From assembly GCF_000496575.1 (NCBI RefSeq), contig NZ_AYKT01000008.1, forward strand, positions 186,001 through 250,000: 64,000 nucleotides of DNA, in the 5' to 3' direction. Source of the DNA: Geobacillus thermodenitrificans subsp. thermodenitrificans DSM 465 (lineage in GTDB: Bacteria > Bacillota > Bacilli > Bacillales > Anoxybacillaceae). The notes under the pieces were generated by a model. That model ran no database searches. It saw nothing but the letters and a program-made list of their open reading frames with translations, and had not been told where the DNA came from. Shown one piece after another: positions 28,570 to 37,645 of this stretch (positions are counted from its first letter, which is position 1; each line of letters starts with the position of its first letter). The translations under genes and the position numbers were made by a program.

Positions 28570-30069
28570 ATGACAATTCGCGCGACGATCGGGAGCGCAA
28601 CATATACATGTCGCGGCGAGCTTGAGACACACTTCCAGCCGTTTCGCGACGGAACAATCGGCCGGTTTCACCCATTTTCTACACCATTTGGTGAACAGCG
28701 GCTCATTTACGCCGATTGGACAGCAAGCGGGCGGTTATACCGACCGATTGAAGAAAAAATGGTGCACGAGCTCGGCCCGTTTGTCGGCAACACGCATACG
28801 GAGTCGAATGTGACCGGAACGAAAATGACGCTTGCGTATCAATATGCGAAAGAAATTATCAAACAGCACGTTCACGCAGGGAGAGGCGATGTGTTGATCA
28901 TGCAAGGAGCCGGCATGACGAGCGCTGTCAACAAACTGCAGCGCCTGCTTGGCTTGCGTGTGCCAGAACAATGGAAATCGCGCCTGGCGCTTACTAATGA
29001 CGAACGACCGGTCGTTTTTGTCACGCATATGGAGCACCATTCGAATTTATTATCATGGGCCGAAACGATCGCTGAGGTCGTAACGGTTCGTCCGACCGCT
29101 AGCGGCGAGGTGGACCTTGACCATTTACGCGAATTGCTTGAACGCTACCGCCATCGGCCGCAAAAAATCGGTGCATTCACTGCCTGCTCGAACGTCACCG
29201 GCCTAGAGACGCCATACCATGAACTAGCTAAACTTATGCATGAATACGGCGGGCTTTGTTTCGTTGATTTTGCCGCTTCCGCTCCGTACGTCCGCATTGA
29301 TATGCATCCGGATGATCCAATGAAAAAGCTTGATGCGATTTATTTTTCTCCGCATAAGTTTCTTGGCGGGCCGGGGAGTGCTGGCGTGCTCGTGTTTGAC
29401 GGACGCCTTTACCGCCAGCATGCGCCGGATCATCCGGGCGGTGGGACGGTGTATTGGACCGATCCATGGGGGCATTATGAGTACGTAGAGGCGATTGAAG
29501 AACGGGAAGACGGGGGCACACCGCCGTTTTGGCAAACGATTAAAGCAGCGCTCGCCATTCAACTGAAAGAACAGATGAATATTGCGAAGATGCGCGCTCG
29601 GGAAAAAGAGCTCGTTTCGCTTCTCCTGCCGGCGCTGCAGAAAATCCCCGGCGTTCATGTGCTAGAAGGGCATCGAAGTGATCGGCTTGGTATTGTTTCG
29701 TTTGTAATCGAAGGACTTCATTATAATCTTGTCGTCAAACTGCTAAACGACCGCTTTGGCATTCAGGCGCGCGGCGGCTGCTCATGCGCCGGGCCGTACG
29801 GACATTACTTGCTTGGCATTGACAAAGAACAGTCGGCTGCCTTGCTTGAGGAAGTCAAAAGCGGCAACGCCCTCGCCAAACCAGGATGGGTACGTTTATC
29901 GCTCCATCCGACGATGACAAACGAAGAAGTGTACACGATTATTCATGCTGTCCGTCAAATTGCACGTGATGGCTGCCGCTGGCAAGACGAATACGAATAT
30001 GACGAAGCAAAAAACGAGTTTGTTCACCGTGGCGATGATCGGTATATTCGGTCTTTTTTTCTCTTTTAA
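28570..30069 (+). CDS. Class V aminotransferase / cysteine desulfurase-like PLP enzyme
   Basis: A 499-residue fold-type I PLP enzyme. It has the NifS/SufS plan: YADWTASGRLYRPIEE, THMEHHSNLLSWAE, FVDFAASAPYVRID and the PLP lysine in FSPHKFLGGPGS (about residue 262). A cysteine-rich loop RGGCSCAGPYGHYL sits in the position of the desulfurase active-site loop. It is longer than SufS (about 406), with an insertion in the second half. The start has GGGAGGAACG upstream. Without suf or isc neighbours the real substrate (cysteine, selenocysteine or other) is open. Confidence 0.85.
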   Translation: MTIRATIGSATYTCRGELETHFQPFRDGTIGRFHPFSTPFGEQRLIYADWTASGRLYRPIEEKMVHELGPFVGNTHTESNVTGTKMTLAYQYAKEIIKQHVHAGRGDVLIMQGAGMTSAVNKLQRLLGLRVPEQWKSRLALTNDERPVVFVTHMEHHSNLLSWAETIAEVVTVRPTASGEVDLDHLRELLERYRHRPQKIGAFTACSNVTGLETPYHELAKLMHEYGGLCFVDFAASAPYVRIDMHPDDPMKKLDAIYFSPHKFLGGPGSAGVLVFDGRLYRQHAPDHPGGGTVYWTDPWGHYEYVEAIEEREDGGTPPFWQTIKAALAIQLKEQMNIAKMRAREKELVSLLLPALQKIPGVHVLEGHRSDRLGIVSFVIEGLHYNLVVKLLNDRFGIQARGGCSCAGPYGHYLLGIDKEQSAALLEEVKSGNALAKPGWVRLSLHPTMTNEEVYTIIHAVRQIARDGCRWQDEYEYDEAKNEFVHRGDDRYIRSFFLF

Positions 30070-30244
30070 TCTTCGTTTTGGTTATCTTTGCTGTCCTAGT
30101 CGTCTGAAGACCAAGACGGCTATTTTTTATCTCCCCGAATTCAGGATGACATGGGCATCGGTGGGCGTTTAAGCGTTTTTGTTTTCACCCTTCATCAAAA
30201 CCGGTACAATGAAATCATCTTAACAACAAAAGAAGGGGAGAGCG

Positions 30245-31438
30245 ATGAACGAATTGTATCATTTGCTCGTGCGAAACGAGCGGGAACGGGAACTGTATGA
30301 ACAAGCTCGGCACCTCGCTGAGCGTTTTGCGGCGCGGGCGGCAGATTATGACGAACGGGCGGAGTTCCCGTTTGCTGATTTTGCTGACTTAAAAGAAGCC
30401 GGATTTCTTTCGCTCACGGTTCCCACCGAATACGGTGGCCACGGGGCGTCGCTTTATGAATTGGTACTTGTGCAAGAAATGCTCGCTCAAGGCAGCGGCG
30501 CCACCGCCTTGTCGTTCGGATGGCACGCGAGCATTCTGATGCGTCTGTTTTTACTCCGCCGCTGGCCGGAATCGACGCTCGCCCGCTTGGCCGAAGAAGT
30601 TGTCAAACGCCATGCGCTCATTAACAGCGCCCACTCCGAACGGGCAACCGGCAGCCCAGCGCGCGGCGGAAAACCTGAAACAAAAGCCGCCCTCCGCAAT
30701 GGCCGCTTTATGCTCTGCGGGCGCAAATCGTTTGCCTCGTTGGCCCCGGCGTTAGATTACGTATTGATTTCCGCCACCATCGAAGACAGCGGCGAAGTCG
30801 GTGAATTTCTCATCCCAATGTCCGCTACGGGCATGCGCATTGAGCCGACATGGAACACGCTCGGTATGCGGGCGACGCGTAGCGACGACCTCATCCTTGA
30901 TGGTGTTGAAGTCGAGAAGGATGCGCTTGTGGAAATCCTCGGGAAGTCGAATGAAACCGCTCCAGCACAAGGATGGTTGTTGCACGTTCCGGCTTGCTAC
31001 TTAGGCATCGCCATTGCGGCTCGCAATGAAGCGATCCGCTTCGCGCAGACGTATCAGCCGAACACATTGTCCCATCCGATCGCTTCAACGCCAGAAGTGC
31101 AGCGAAAGATCGCCGAAATGGAATGGCGGCTTGCCCACGCGCGCCATTTTCTGTACGCGATCGCTGACTTATGGGATCGCTATCCGGATAAACGAGCCGA
31201 GATGAAAGAGGAGCTGGCGGCCGCGAAGCTAGTTGCCACAAATACAGCACTCGAGGTCGTCGATATGGCGATGCGCATCGTCGGCGGGCAAAGCTTGTTT
31301 GCTGACAATCCGCTCGGCCGCTATTACCGCGACATCCGCGCCGGGCTGCATAACCCCCCCGCTGATGACTTGACGCTCGCATGGCTGGCTAAACGAGCAC
31401 TATCTCACCACCCGCTAGGCGGCTCAAGCAACCAATAA
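30245..31438 (+). CDS. Acyl-CoA dehydrogenase family protein
   Basis: A 397-residue flavoprotein of the acyl-CoA dehydrogenase fold. The N-terminal helical domain has VPTEYGGHGASLYELVLVQE, the middle beta domain GRKSFASLAPALDYVLIS, and the C-terminal helical domain IVGGQSLFADNPLGRYYRDI. The usual catalytic Glu loop is not clearly recognisable, so it may be a dehydrogenase of an unusual substrate, such as the DszC/YdbM-like monooxygenase relatives. GAAGGGGAG precedes the start. Convergent with speE. Confidence 0.85.
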   Translation: MNELYHLLVRNERERELYEQARHLAERFAARAADYDERAEFPFADFADLKEAGFLSLTVPTEYGGHGASLYELVLVQEMLAQGSGATALSFGWHASILMRLFLLRRWPESTLARLAEEVVKRHALINSAHSERATGSPARGGKPETKAALRNGRFMLCGRKSFASLAPALDYVLISATIEDSGEVGEFLIPMSATGMRIEPTWNTLGMRATRSDDLILDGVEVEKDALVEILGKSNETAPAQGWLLHVPACYLGIAIAARNEAIRFAQTYQPNTLSHPIASTPEVQRKIAEMEWRLAHARHFLYAIADLWDRYPDKRAEMKEELAAAKLVATNTALEVVDMAMRIVGGQSLFADNPLGRYYRDIRAGLHNPPADDLTLAWLAKRALSHHPLGGSSNQ

Positions 31439-31549
31439 AAGAGCTTTCTCTAAGAGGAGGCATCAGATGCGGGTAACACAAAAAGGGAGGATTCAAAGAG
31501 CCGGCTAAACACCTATATAGAACAGCAAAATCATTTAACGTGTATATAA

Positions 31550-31595
31550 AAAAGAGGGTGTCTCGTTGTTTTTTTGAGACACCCTTCTTTTTGGC
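31550..31595. terminator. Bidirectional terminator between acyl-CoA dehydrogenase and speE
   Basis: AGGGTGTCTC pairs with GAGACACCCT, with A-rich left and T-rich right flanks. Confidence 0.9.
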
Positions 31596-31599
31596 ACCA

Positions 31600-32472
31600 T
31601 TACTCCTCCAGGGCCGAACGCAAAAATTCCGGCAAGGAGAAACATTGGCGGAAAACGGCATCATTGACGTATTTCGTATCGTTTGGAATCGTCGTCTGTG
31701 CCGGGAAATCTAGCGGCCGTTTCGAGCCGATCGTAAAGCTCCACATTCCGCCCGGGTATGTCGGCACGACCGCCGTATACACGAGCACATGCGGGAACAA
31801 TTCACGAATGTTGCGGTATGTGCGCTTTAAAATATCTAGGTGGAAAATCGGCGACTGGCTTTGGCACACCATCAGCCCATCCTCTTTTAACGCGCGGTGC
31901 ACGTTCGCATAAAACTCCGACGAAAACAGCGCTTCGGCTGGGCCGACTGGGTCGGATGAGTCGATCATAATGACGTCGTACACGCCTTCTTTTCCTTGTA
32001 CAAACGCGACGCCGTCATCATAAATAAACTTCACGCGCGGATCAGACAAGTTGCCGGAGACGGCCGGTAAATGTTCTTTGCATGCATGGACGACCTTTTC
32101 ATCGATTTCGACCATCTCGATCGTCTCTAAACGGTCATACTTGGCCGCTTCACGAGCCGCTCCACAGTCGCCACCGCCGATGATAAGCGCCTGTTTTGCC
32201 TCTGGATGAAGCTGCAGCGGCACGTGTGTAATCATTTCGTTATAAATATGGCCATCAATCGAAGTCGTTTGCACGACGCCGTCAAGAACAAGCATGCGTC
32301 CAAAATCGTACGAATCCAAAATCATAACATGCTGGTAATCGGACGGCTCGGCAAAGATTACTTCTTTGATGCGATAGCTGATTTTTAAATTGTCGCGGTC
32401 ATCTTCGGTGAGCCAAAGCTCCCCATTGTCCAAATGCACATATGGTGGCAAAGCGTTTCCTTGGTGTTTCAT
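31600..32472 (-). CDS. speE: Polyamine aminopropyltransferase (spermidine synthase)
   Basis: Cytoplasmic enzyme that moves aminopropyl from decarboxylated S-adenosylmethionine to putrescine. The 290-residue protein shows the Rossmann loop LIIGGGDCGAAREAAKY, MVEIDEKVVHACKEHLP and the catalytic Asp in VIMIDSSDPVGPAEALFS. It has about 15 extra N-terminal residues compared with B. subtilis SpeE. AAGGAGG lies five bases before the ATG. No speB or speD neighbour; it may be a second copy adapted to other polyamines, as thermophiles make long or branched ones. Confidence 0.92.
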   Translation of the reverse strand: MKHQGNALPPYVHLDNGELWLTEDDRDNLKISYRIKEVIFAEPSDYQHVMILDSYDFGRMLVLDGVVQTTSIDGHIYNEMITHVPLQLHPEAKQALIIGGGDCGAAREAAKYDRLETIEMVEIDEKVVHACKEHLPAVSGNLSDPRVKFIYDDGVAFVQGKEGVYDVIMIDSSDPVGPAEALFSSEFYANVHRALKEDGLMVCQSQSPIFHLDILKRTYRNIRELFPHVLVYTAVVPTYPGGMWSFTIGSKRPLDFPAQTTIPNDTKYVNDAVFRQCFSLPEFLRSALEE

Positions 32473-32552
32473 TGTTACCTCCTTAGTCTTGCAGATTTTC
32501 TCACACCTTTCTAATCTTAATATATTATGCGAAATGTGGCAAACAAAGGGGA

Positions 32553-32705
32553 TTATCGGCCGGTATCGGATGTGTTCATCCCACCGCCCATGTTCGATGA
32601 CTGATTTCGTTTTTCCGGCTGCTCCTCGTTATGGCCGCCGCAGCTGGTGCAAAGGCTGAGCAATAACGTGCAAATGATAGCAAGCGGCATCCATCGTTTT
32701 CGCAT
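32553..32705 (-). CDS. Small lipoprotein-like peptide, 50 residues
   Basis: MRKRWMPLAIICTLLLSLCT followed by SCGGHNEEQPEKRNQ: a positively charged start, a hydrophobic segment and a cysteine (C22) at the end of it, then a hydrophilic Asn/Ser/Gly tail. This looks like a small lipoprotein, though the lipobox CTSC is not ideal. AAAGGAG precedes the start. Function unknown. Confidence 0.6.
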   Translation of the reverse strand: MRKRWMPLAIICTLLLSLCTSCGGHNEEQPEKRNQSSNMGGGMNTSDTGR

Positions 32706-33190
32706 CTTTCCCTTCTCCTTTCGTGTTCATCATCCACTAAAGCGCCAAGCGTGACCGCTATCTGGATAAGACCGCTTCTATTGTTCGTCGCAAAGTATAG
32801 ATGACGCATATCATTTCCTGCTGGCACTAAACCCGGACCCATCGGTTTGTTACCTAGGATGCAGGGCATAGCCAGGAGCGGGAATGGACATCCCCTGTAT
32901 GGGAGACCTGGCTTTGTTTTTTGTGCCTGCTAAGCAGCAGGCGGACTGTTTTTGCCTCCGTATAGACGCGGGAAAGAATCACTTTCGCATGGAGCGGTCG
33001 GCCAATAATCGGATAACAAACGATAAACATCTCGGCACATAAAAAACATCGTCTGCGACCGCTCAGCGAAGCTAAAAAGCACTGTCTGCAAGGCCACCAT
33101 CGTGCGATCTATGGGTATGACAATCACTTCTCCGTCCCGTACGGCGATGCTATGCTTGCTTATAGTGTGCCTGTCAACAGGCAAAATAAA
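32706..33190. other. Gene-free region before nsrR
   Basis: About 480 bases. An inverted repeat AGCCAGG...CCTGGCT (about 32871-32912) followed by TTTGTTTTTT looks like a terminator, and 32706-32869 on the minus strand has a coding-like but unrecognised frame. No firm gene. Confidence 0.4.
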
Positions 33191-33215
33191 ACTCCCCGGC
33201 ATTCAGCCGGAGAGT
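33191..33215 (-). terminator. Terminator of nsrR
   Basis: ACTCTCCGGC on the minus strand pairs with GCCGGGGAGT, followed by TTTATTTTG. Confidence 0.75.
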
Positions 33216-33217
33216 GT

Positions 33218-33664
33218 TTATCCATCGCGCTGCTCCTTAAGCAAAGCACGAAGCGATGTGCGATTTTCCAGCAAATCGGCAAGCGTATACGTATCCAGAA
33301 CACGCAAAAACGCCTCTAACGCCTCGCGAAGCACGAAACGGAGCCGGCACGCAGGCGTGAGGATGCATTCATTGCCGTGGGAAGCGAAGCATTCGACAAG
33401 CGACAAATTGTCTTCTGTCTCGCGAACGACCGCGCCAACGATGATTTCCTCAGGTCGTTTCGCCAAGCGAATTCCACCGTTGCGTCCACGGATCGTTTCG
33501 ATGTAGCCAAGCTTGCCGAGCTCATGGACAATTTTGCTTAAATGATGCTCAGACAGCGAAAATATAGTGGAAATTTCCTTAATGTTGGTTTTTTCTCCTT
33601 CATCAAGCGTCCCTAAAAACAAGAGGACACGCAAAGCGTATTCGGTATAGCTTGTTAACTGCAT
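33218..33664 (-). CDS. nsrR: Nitric oxide-sensing repressor NsrR, Rrf2 family
   Basis: A 148-residue [4Fe-4S] winged-helix repressor that releases DNA when the cluster reacts with NO. The helix-turn-helix region SEHHLSKIVHELGKLGYIET and wing RGRNGGIRLAKRPEEI are typical, and three cysteines (C92, C100, C106 in VECFASHGNEC and TPACRL) bind the cluster. The start is set by similarity to B. subtilis NsrR (MKLTNYTDY...); an ATG two codons upstream at 33670 is possible. Divergent from hmp, its expected main target. Confidence 0.93.
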   Translation of the reverse strand: MQLTSYTEYALRVLLFLGTLDEGEKTNIKEISTIFSLSEHHLSKIVHELGKLGYIETIRGRNGGIRLAKRPEEIIVGAVVRETEDNLSLVECFASHGNECILTPACRLRFVLREALEAFLRVLDTYTLADLLENRTSLRALLKEQRDG

Positions 33665-33748
33665 ATCCATTCACAACCTTTTAAACATGGTCGATTCCAA
33701 TTGTATCACATCCGCTTCATATGGGGAATTGTGAACAATTTGTTAAAG

Positions 33749-33765
33749 ATGTATTTGAAATATTG
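33749..33765. promoter_or_regulatory. Probable NsrR site, weaker copy
   Basis: ATGTATTTGAAATATTG is an imperfect copy of the dyad at 33797-33813, 48 bases away, between the divergent nsrR and hmp genes. Confidence 0.55.
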
Positions 33766-33796
33766 CTTTTCATTATCGCTCATGGTTGAATAAAAG

Positions 33797-33813
33797 ATGT
33801 ATTTTAAATACAT
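33797..33813. promoter_or_regulatory. NsrR operator before hmp
   Basis: ATGTATTTTAAATACAT is a perfect dyad that fits the NsrR consensus of Bacillus, about 20 bases before the hmp start codon. Confidence 0.8.
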
Positions 33814-33834
33814 GTTTTGTGAGGGGATGGAACA

Positions 33835-35070
33835 ATGGCTACGAGCACAACTTTACACCCAAAAACGATCGAAATTGTCAAATCAACAGTGCCGGTATTG
33901 GAGAAGCATGGAGAACAGATTACAAAACGGTTTTATGAGCTCATGTTTTCCAATCATCCAGAGTTGCTGAACGTGTTTAACCATGCCCACCAAAAACAAG
34001 GGCGGCAGCCACGTGCTTTGGCTGCAGCAGTATACGCAGCGGCGCGCTATATCGATCAGCTCGATGCCATCTTGCCGGTCGTACGGCAAATCGGCCATAA
34101 ACACCGGAGTTTAGGCATCAAACCGGAACAATATCCGATCGTCGGAAAGCATTTGCTGCTGGCGATCAAAGACGTCCTTGGCGATGCCGCCACTGACGAA
34201 GTGATTGCCGCGTGGGCGGAAGCGTATGAAGTCATTGCTGACGTGTTCATTCAAGTCGAGCAGGAGCTCTACGATGAAGCAGCGGCCAAACGCGGCGGCT
34301 GGCGTGATTTTCGTCGCTTTGTCGTCGCCAAAAAAGTGAAAGAAAGCGACGTCATCACCTCGTTTTATCTCAAATCGGAAGACGGCGAAGCCATTAGCGA
34401 CTATTTACCAGGCCAATACGTCAGCGTAAAAATGTCAATTCCAGGCGAAACGTACACGCACATCCGGCAGTACAGCTTATCGGATGCACCAGGAAAAGGG
34501 TATTACCGTATCAGCGTCAAACGGGAAGCAGCGACGGCTGACAAACCGGCAGGCATTGTTTCAAATTACTTGCATGATCATATCCAAGAAGGGGATGTGC
34601 TTGAATTAAGCGCCCCAGCCGGTGACTTTACGCTTGATTTGGCAAAAGAAACGCCGGTCGTCTTCATTAGCGGTGGCGTTGGCATCACTCCGCTTTTGAG
34701 CATGGCAAATACGTTGGCCATTCGGCAACCTAACCGCCCGGTTACGTTCCTGCAAGCTGCTCTCAATGGCCGCGTACAGGCGTTTGACCAAGAGTTGCAG
34801 ACCTTAGCTAAAAATCCAGTATTTTCTTATCACATTTGTTACGAGTCGCCGTCAGATGAAGATCGAAAACACCCGCACTTCAGCAAAGAAGGGCGGATCG
34901 ATTTGGAATGGATGCAAACGGTCATTCCGTCCAAAGACGCTGACTTTTACTTCTGTGGCCCTGTTCCGTTCATGAAAACGGTCTATCGCGCCCTGAAGCA
35001 ATGGGGCGTGCCTGAGGAACGCATCCATTACGAATTTTTCGGTCCAGCCGGCGATTTAACAAAAGACTAA
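33835..35070 (+). CDS. hmp: Flavohemoglobin (nitric oxide dioxygenase)
   Basis: Cytoplasmic enzyme that converts NO to nitrate with O2 and NADPH. The 411 residues contain a globin domain (1-150) with the distal pair Tyr34 (RFYELMF) and Gln58 (QGRQPRAL) and the heme-binding His90 (HKHRSLGI), then an FAD domain with IRQYSLSDAPG and an NAD domain with FISGGVGITPLLSM and FYFCGPVPFMK. GAGGGG precedes the ATG. Induced by NO through NsrR, as the operator shows. Confidence 0.97.
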   Translation: MATSTTLHPKTIEIVKSTVPVLEKHGEQITKRFYELMFSNHPELLNVFNHAHQKQGRQPRALAAAVYAAARYIDQLDAILPVVRQIGHKHRSLGIKPEQYPIVGKHLLLAIKDVLGDAATDEVIAAWAEAYEVIADVFIQVEQELYDEAAAKRGGWRDFRRFVVAKKVKESDVITSFYLKSEDGEAISDYLPGQYVSVKMSIPGETYTHIRQYSLSDAPGKGYYRISVKREAATADKPAGIVSNYLHDHIQEGDVLELSAPAGDFTLDLAKETPVVFISGGVGITPLLSMANTLAIRQPNRPVTFLQAALNGRVQAFDQELQTLAKNPVFSYHICYESPSDEDRKHPHFSKEGRIDLEWMQTVIPSKDADFYFCGPVPFMKTVYRALKQWGVPEERIHYEFFGPAGDLTKD

Positions 35071-35086
35071 TCAATGGCCGCTTATC

Positions 35087-35121
35087 AAAAAGGCATCTCC
35101 CAGATAGGGAGGTGCCTTTTG
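35087..35121 (+). terminator. Terminator after hmp
   Basis: AAAAGGCATCTCC pairs with GGAGGTGCCTTTT. Confidence 0.9.
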
Positions 35122-35231
35122 TTATAGAGAACATCCGCGCTTCCCTGTTGGCAAGTCCGCCAATTTTTTGTATGATGGAAACTAAATATCGCAAGAAACT
35201 AAATCATCGCAAGAAAAGGGAGAGAGAACGG

Positions 35232-36134
35232 ATGACTACATTTCGCCAACATCGCTGGCAATCGTTTTTGCAAGGCTACGAGCAGCGGGCTCGGTTGCTG
35301 ATTTCCTGCCCGGACCGCCCCGGCATCGTTGCGGCGGTGACTTCGTTTCTTTATGAACAGGGGGCCAATATTGTCGAATCAAGCCAATACTCGACCGATC
35401 CGGAAGGCGGGACGTTTTTCCTCCGCTTGGAGTTTGATTGCCCGAACATCGCGGGTCGGAAGGAAGAGATCGAAACGGCGTTTGCCCCCATTGCCGAGGA
35501 ATTTAGCATGACTTGGCAGCTTCGACTGCATAATGAAATTCGACGGATCGCGATTTTCGTCTCAAAGGCTGAACATTGTTTGCTTGAGCTGCTCTGGCAA
35601 TGGCAAGCGGGGGAACTGATCGCCGATATCGCCCTTGTCATCAGCAATCATCCCGATTTGCGCGATGTGGTCGAGCCGCTCGGGATTCCGTATGTGCACA
35701 TTCCGGTGACGAAAGAAACGAAAGCGGACGCGGAGGCTGAACAAATCCGCCTGCTTCACGACTATCGGATCGATACGATTGTGCTCGCCCGCTACATGCA
35801 AATTTTATCGCCGGCATTTGTCGCTGAATTTCCAGGGCGAATCATCAACATTCATCATTCGTTCTTGCCGGCGTTTATCGGCGCACGGCCGTATGAGCGG
35901 GCCTATGAGCGCGGCGTCAAGCTGATCGGCGCCACATCCCATTATGTCACCGATGATTTGGACGAAGGACCGATCATTGAACAAGACGTTGCTCGTGTTG
36001 ACCATCGCCATCATCCCGACGATTTAAAACGGATCGGCCGCTTGATCGAAAAGACGGTGCTCGCTCGGGCGCTGAGATGGCATTTGGAAGACCGAGTCAT
36101 CATTCATGGCAACAAAACCATCGTTTTTTATTGA
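35232..36134 (+). CDS. purU: Formyltetrahydrofolate deformylase
   Basis: Hydrolyses 10-formyltetrahydrofolate to formate and tetrahydrofolate, balancing one-carbon pools. The 300-residue protein has an N-terminal ACT domain (ARLLISCPDRPGIVAAVTSF) and a C-terminal formyltransferase-type domain with INIHHSFLPAFIGARPYERA and the Asp-containing SHYVTDDLDEGPIIEQD. The start has AAAAGGGAGAG upstream; the longer open frame before it is not coding-like. Confidence 0.96.
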   Translation: MTTFRQHRWQSFLQGYEQRARLLISCPDRPGIVAAVTSFLYEQGANIVESSQYSTDPEGGTFFLRLEFDCPNIAGRKEEIETAFAPIAEEFSMTWQLRLHNEIRRIAIFVSKAEHCLLELLWQWQAGELIADIALVISNHPDLRDVVEPLGIPYVHIPVTKETKADAEAEQIRLLHDYRIDTIVLARYMQILSPAFVAEFPGRIINIHHSFLPAFIGARPYERAYERGVKLIGATSHYVTDDLDEGPIIEQDVARVDHRHHPDDLKRIGRLIEKTVLARALRWHLEDRVIIHGNKTIVFY

Positions 36135-36139
36135 ACGTA

Positions 36140-36169
36140 GGCGGGAGAGGATTTTTCCTTTCCCGCATG
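36140..36169 (+). terminator. Terminator-like hairpin after purU
   Basis: GCGGGAGAGG pairs with CCTTTCCCGC around ATTTTT. A TATAAT at 36171-36176, likely the rtp promoter -10, follows. Confidence 0.6.
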
Positions 36170-36253
36170 GTATAATGAAAAGAAAACGGAATCAAACAGC
36201 CCTTTGCTCTCGGTTAGGCGAATGGAACATCAGGGAAAGGAGGAAAAAGATCG

Positions 36254-36628
36254 ATGGGAGAGAAACGGACGCCAAGCGGTTTTCTGTTAAAACAACGTGC
36301 GTTTTTAAAATTGTATTTGATCACGTTAACGGAGCAGGAGCGGCTGTACGGACTGAAGTTGCTCGATGTATTGCGCCAAGAGTTTAAACCGCTCGGCTAT
36401 CGTCCGAACCATTCAGAAGTGTACAAGGCGCTTCACGATTTAATCGAAGACGGCATTTTAAAGCAAGTGAAACAGAAAAAAGAAGGGATGAAGTACCAGG
36501 AAGTCGTGTATTATCGGTTTGCCGAGGGTGGGCAAGAAAAAGCGAAGCTGTATAAACGTCAGCTGAAAGCAGAGCTTGACCGGTGCGCGGCGCTCATTCG
36601 CAAAGCCATCGAGGACAACTACAGCTAG
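36254..36628 (+). CDS. rtp: Replication terminator protein RTP
   Basis: Dimeric winged-helix protein that binds Ter sites and stops replication forks in one direction. The 124 residues align along their whole length with B. subtilis RTP from memory: GFLLKQRAFLKLYLITLTEQ, ERLYGLKLLDVLRQEFKPLG, YRPNHSEVYKALHDLIEDGI, LKQVKQKKEG and KLYKRQLKAELDRC. AAAGGAGG lies upstream. In B. subtilis rtp is flanked by its own Ter pair; here none is seen next to the gene, but two candidates lie 8.5-10 kb away at 26.1 and 27.7 kb. Confidence 0.96.
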   Translation: MGEKRTPSGFLLKQRAFLKLYLITLTEQERLYGLKLLDVLRQEFKPLGYRPNHSEVYKALHDLIEDGILKQVKQKKEGMKYQEVVYYRFAEGGQEKAKLYKRQLKAELDRCAALIRKAIEDNYS

Positions 36629-36649
36629 GGGCGCCCTTGTTTTTTCTTT

Positions 36650-36690
36650 TTATCCTATTTACATAATATAATTATGGTTTATTTATTTTG
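36650..36690. promoter_or_regulatory. AT-rich site after rtp: promoter -10, dif-like
   Basis: TATAAT at 36667-36672 may serve the moxR-type operon. The same bases contain TTTACATAATATA, which equals the XerD arm and core of the Bacillus dif site on the reverse strand, but the XerC arm does not fit. Confidence 0.3.
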
Positions 36691-36759
36691 TTTTGCGTCC
36701 TGACGGGCGATTTAGTAGAATGAGAGGGGAATATGGCAACAGAGAGGAAGGCACACCAA

Positions 36760-37635
36760 ATGAGGACATGGCCCTTAGTTGTAACAAAAGAAATGGAAAA
36801 GCGAAAAGAGCAGTTCCGCCACGATCCGGATCAGGCGTTGATCGGAGCCGGCGGGTATACGGCCGAAGATGAGGCAATCATCCATGATGCGGCAGTCGCG
36901 CTTGCGCTTGGGAAAAATGTGCTCTTAAAAGGCCCAACCGGGTCGGGCAAAACGCGGCTTGCTGAAACATTGTCCGAACTGTTTGGGCAGCCGATGCATA
37001 GCATCAACTGCTCCGTCGACCTAGACGCCGAAGCGCTGCTCGGGTTTAAGACGATCGTGCACCGCGGCGGTCAGGCAGTCATCGATTACGTTCCTGGCCC
37101 GGTCATTCAGGCGATGACAAAAGGTCATTTATTGTATATTGATGAAATCAACATGGCTAAACCAGAAACACTTCCGATTTTAAACAGCGTGCTTGATTAC
37201 CGACGGCGGCTCACCAACCCGCTCACTGGAGAGGTTGTGCAGGCGAAGTCGACGTTTGGCGTCATTGCGGCCATCAATGAAGGCTATATCGGCACTGTGC
37301 CGCTCAATGAAGCATTAAAAAACCGTTTTGTCGTCATCGATGTGCCGTACGTGCAAGGAGCGACGTTAAAATCGGTGCTATTGGCGCAAACTACATTAAC
37401 GGATGAGGCGTTGATCGACCGTTTCGTTTCTCTATCAGCAGATTTGCTGACACAAGTGAGAAACGGGCAAGTCGCTGAAGAAGCCGCCTCGGTGCGTGCG
37501 TTGCTCGATGCATGTGATTTGGCGGCGTATATGCCGCCGTTGCGCGCGATTGAACGAAGCATTGTCGATAAGCTAGACGACGAACGCGAACGCGCTGCTG
37601 TGCGCAACATTGCTGAAACATGGTTTGACGAGTAG
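36760..37635 (+). CDS. MoxR-type AAA+ ATPase
   Basis: A 291-residue AAA+ protein of the MoxR branch, chaperone-like partners of VWA-domain proteins. Walker [18 protein letters not shown], Walker [16 protein letters not shown] and sensor motif [11 protein letters not shown] are present, with [14 protein letters not shown] following. ATG 36760 has GGAAGG eight bases before it; an in-frame ATG at 36733 has a closer, less well-spaced site. The VWA gene starts 10 bases after its stop, so the two form an operon like yojN-yojO of Bacillus. Confidence 0.9.
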   Translation: MRTWPLVVTKEMEKRKEQFRHDPDQALIGAGGYTAEDEAIIHDAAVALALGKNVLLKGPTGSGKTRLAETLSELFGQPMHSINCSVDLDAEALLGFKTIVHRGGQAVIDYVPGPVIQAMTKGHLLYIDEINMAKPETLPILNSVLDYRRRLTNPLTGEVVQAKSTFGVIAAINEGYIGTVPLNEALKNRFVVIDVPYVQGATLKSVLLAQTTLTDEALIDRFVSLSADLLTQVRNGQVAEEAASVRALLDACDLAAYMPPLRAIERSIVDKLDDERERAAVRNIAETWFDE

Positions 37636-37645
37636 GAGGCGGCGC

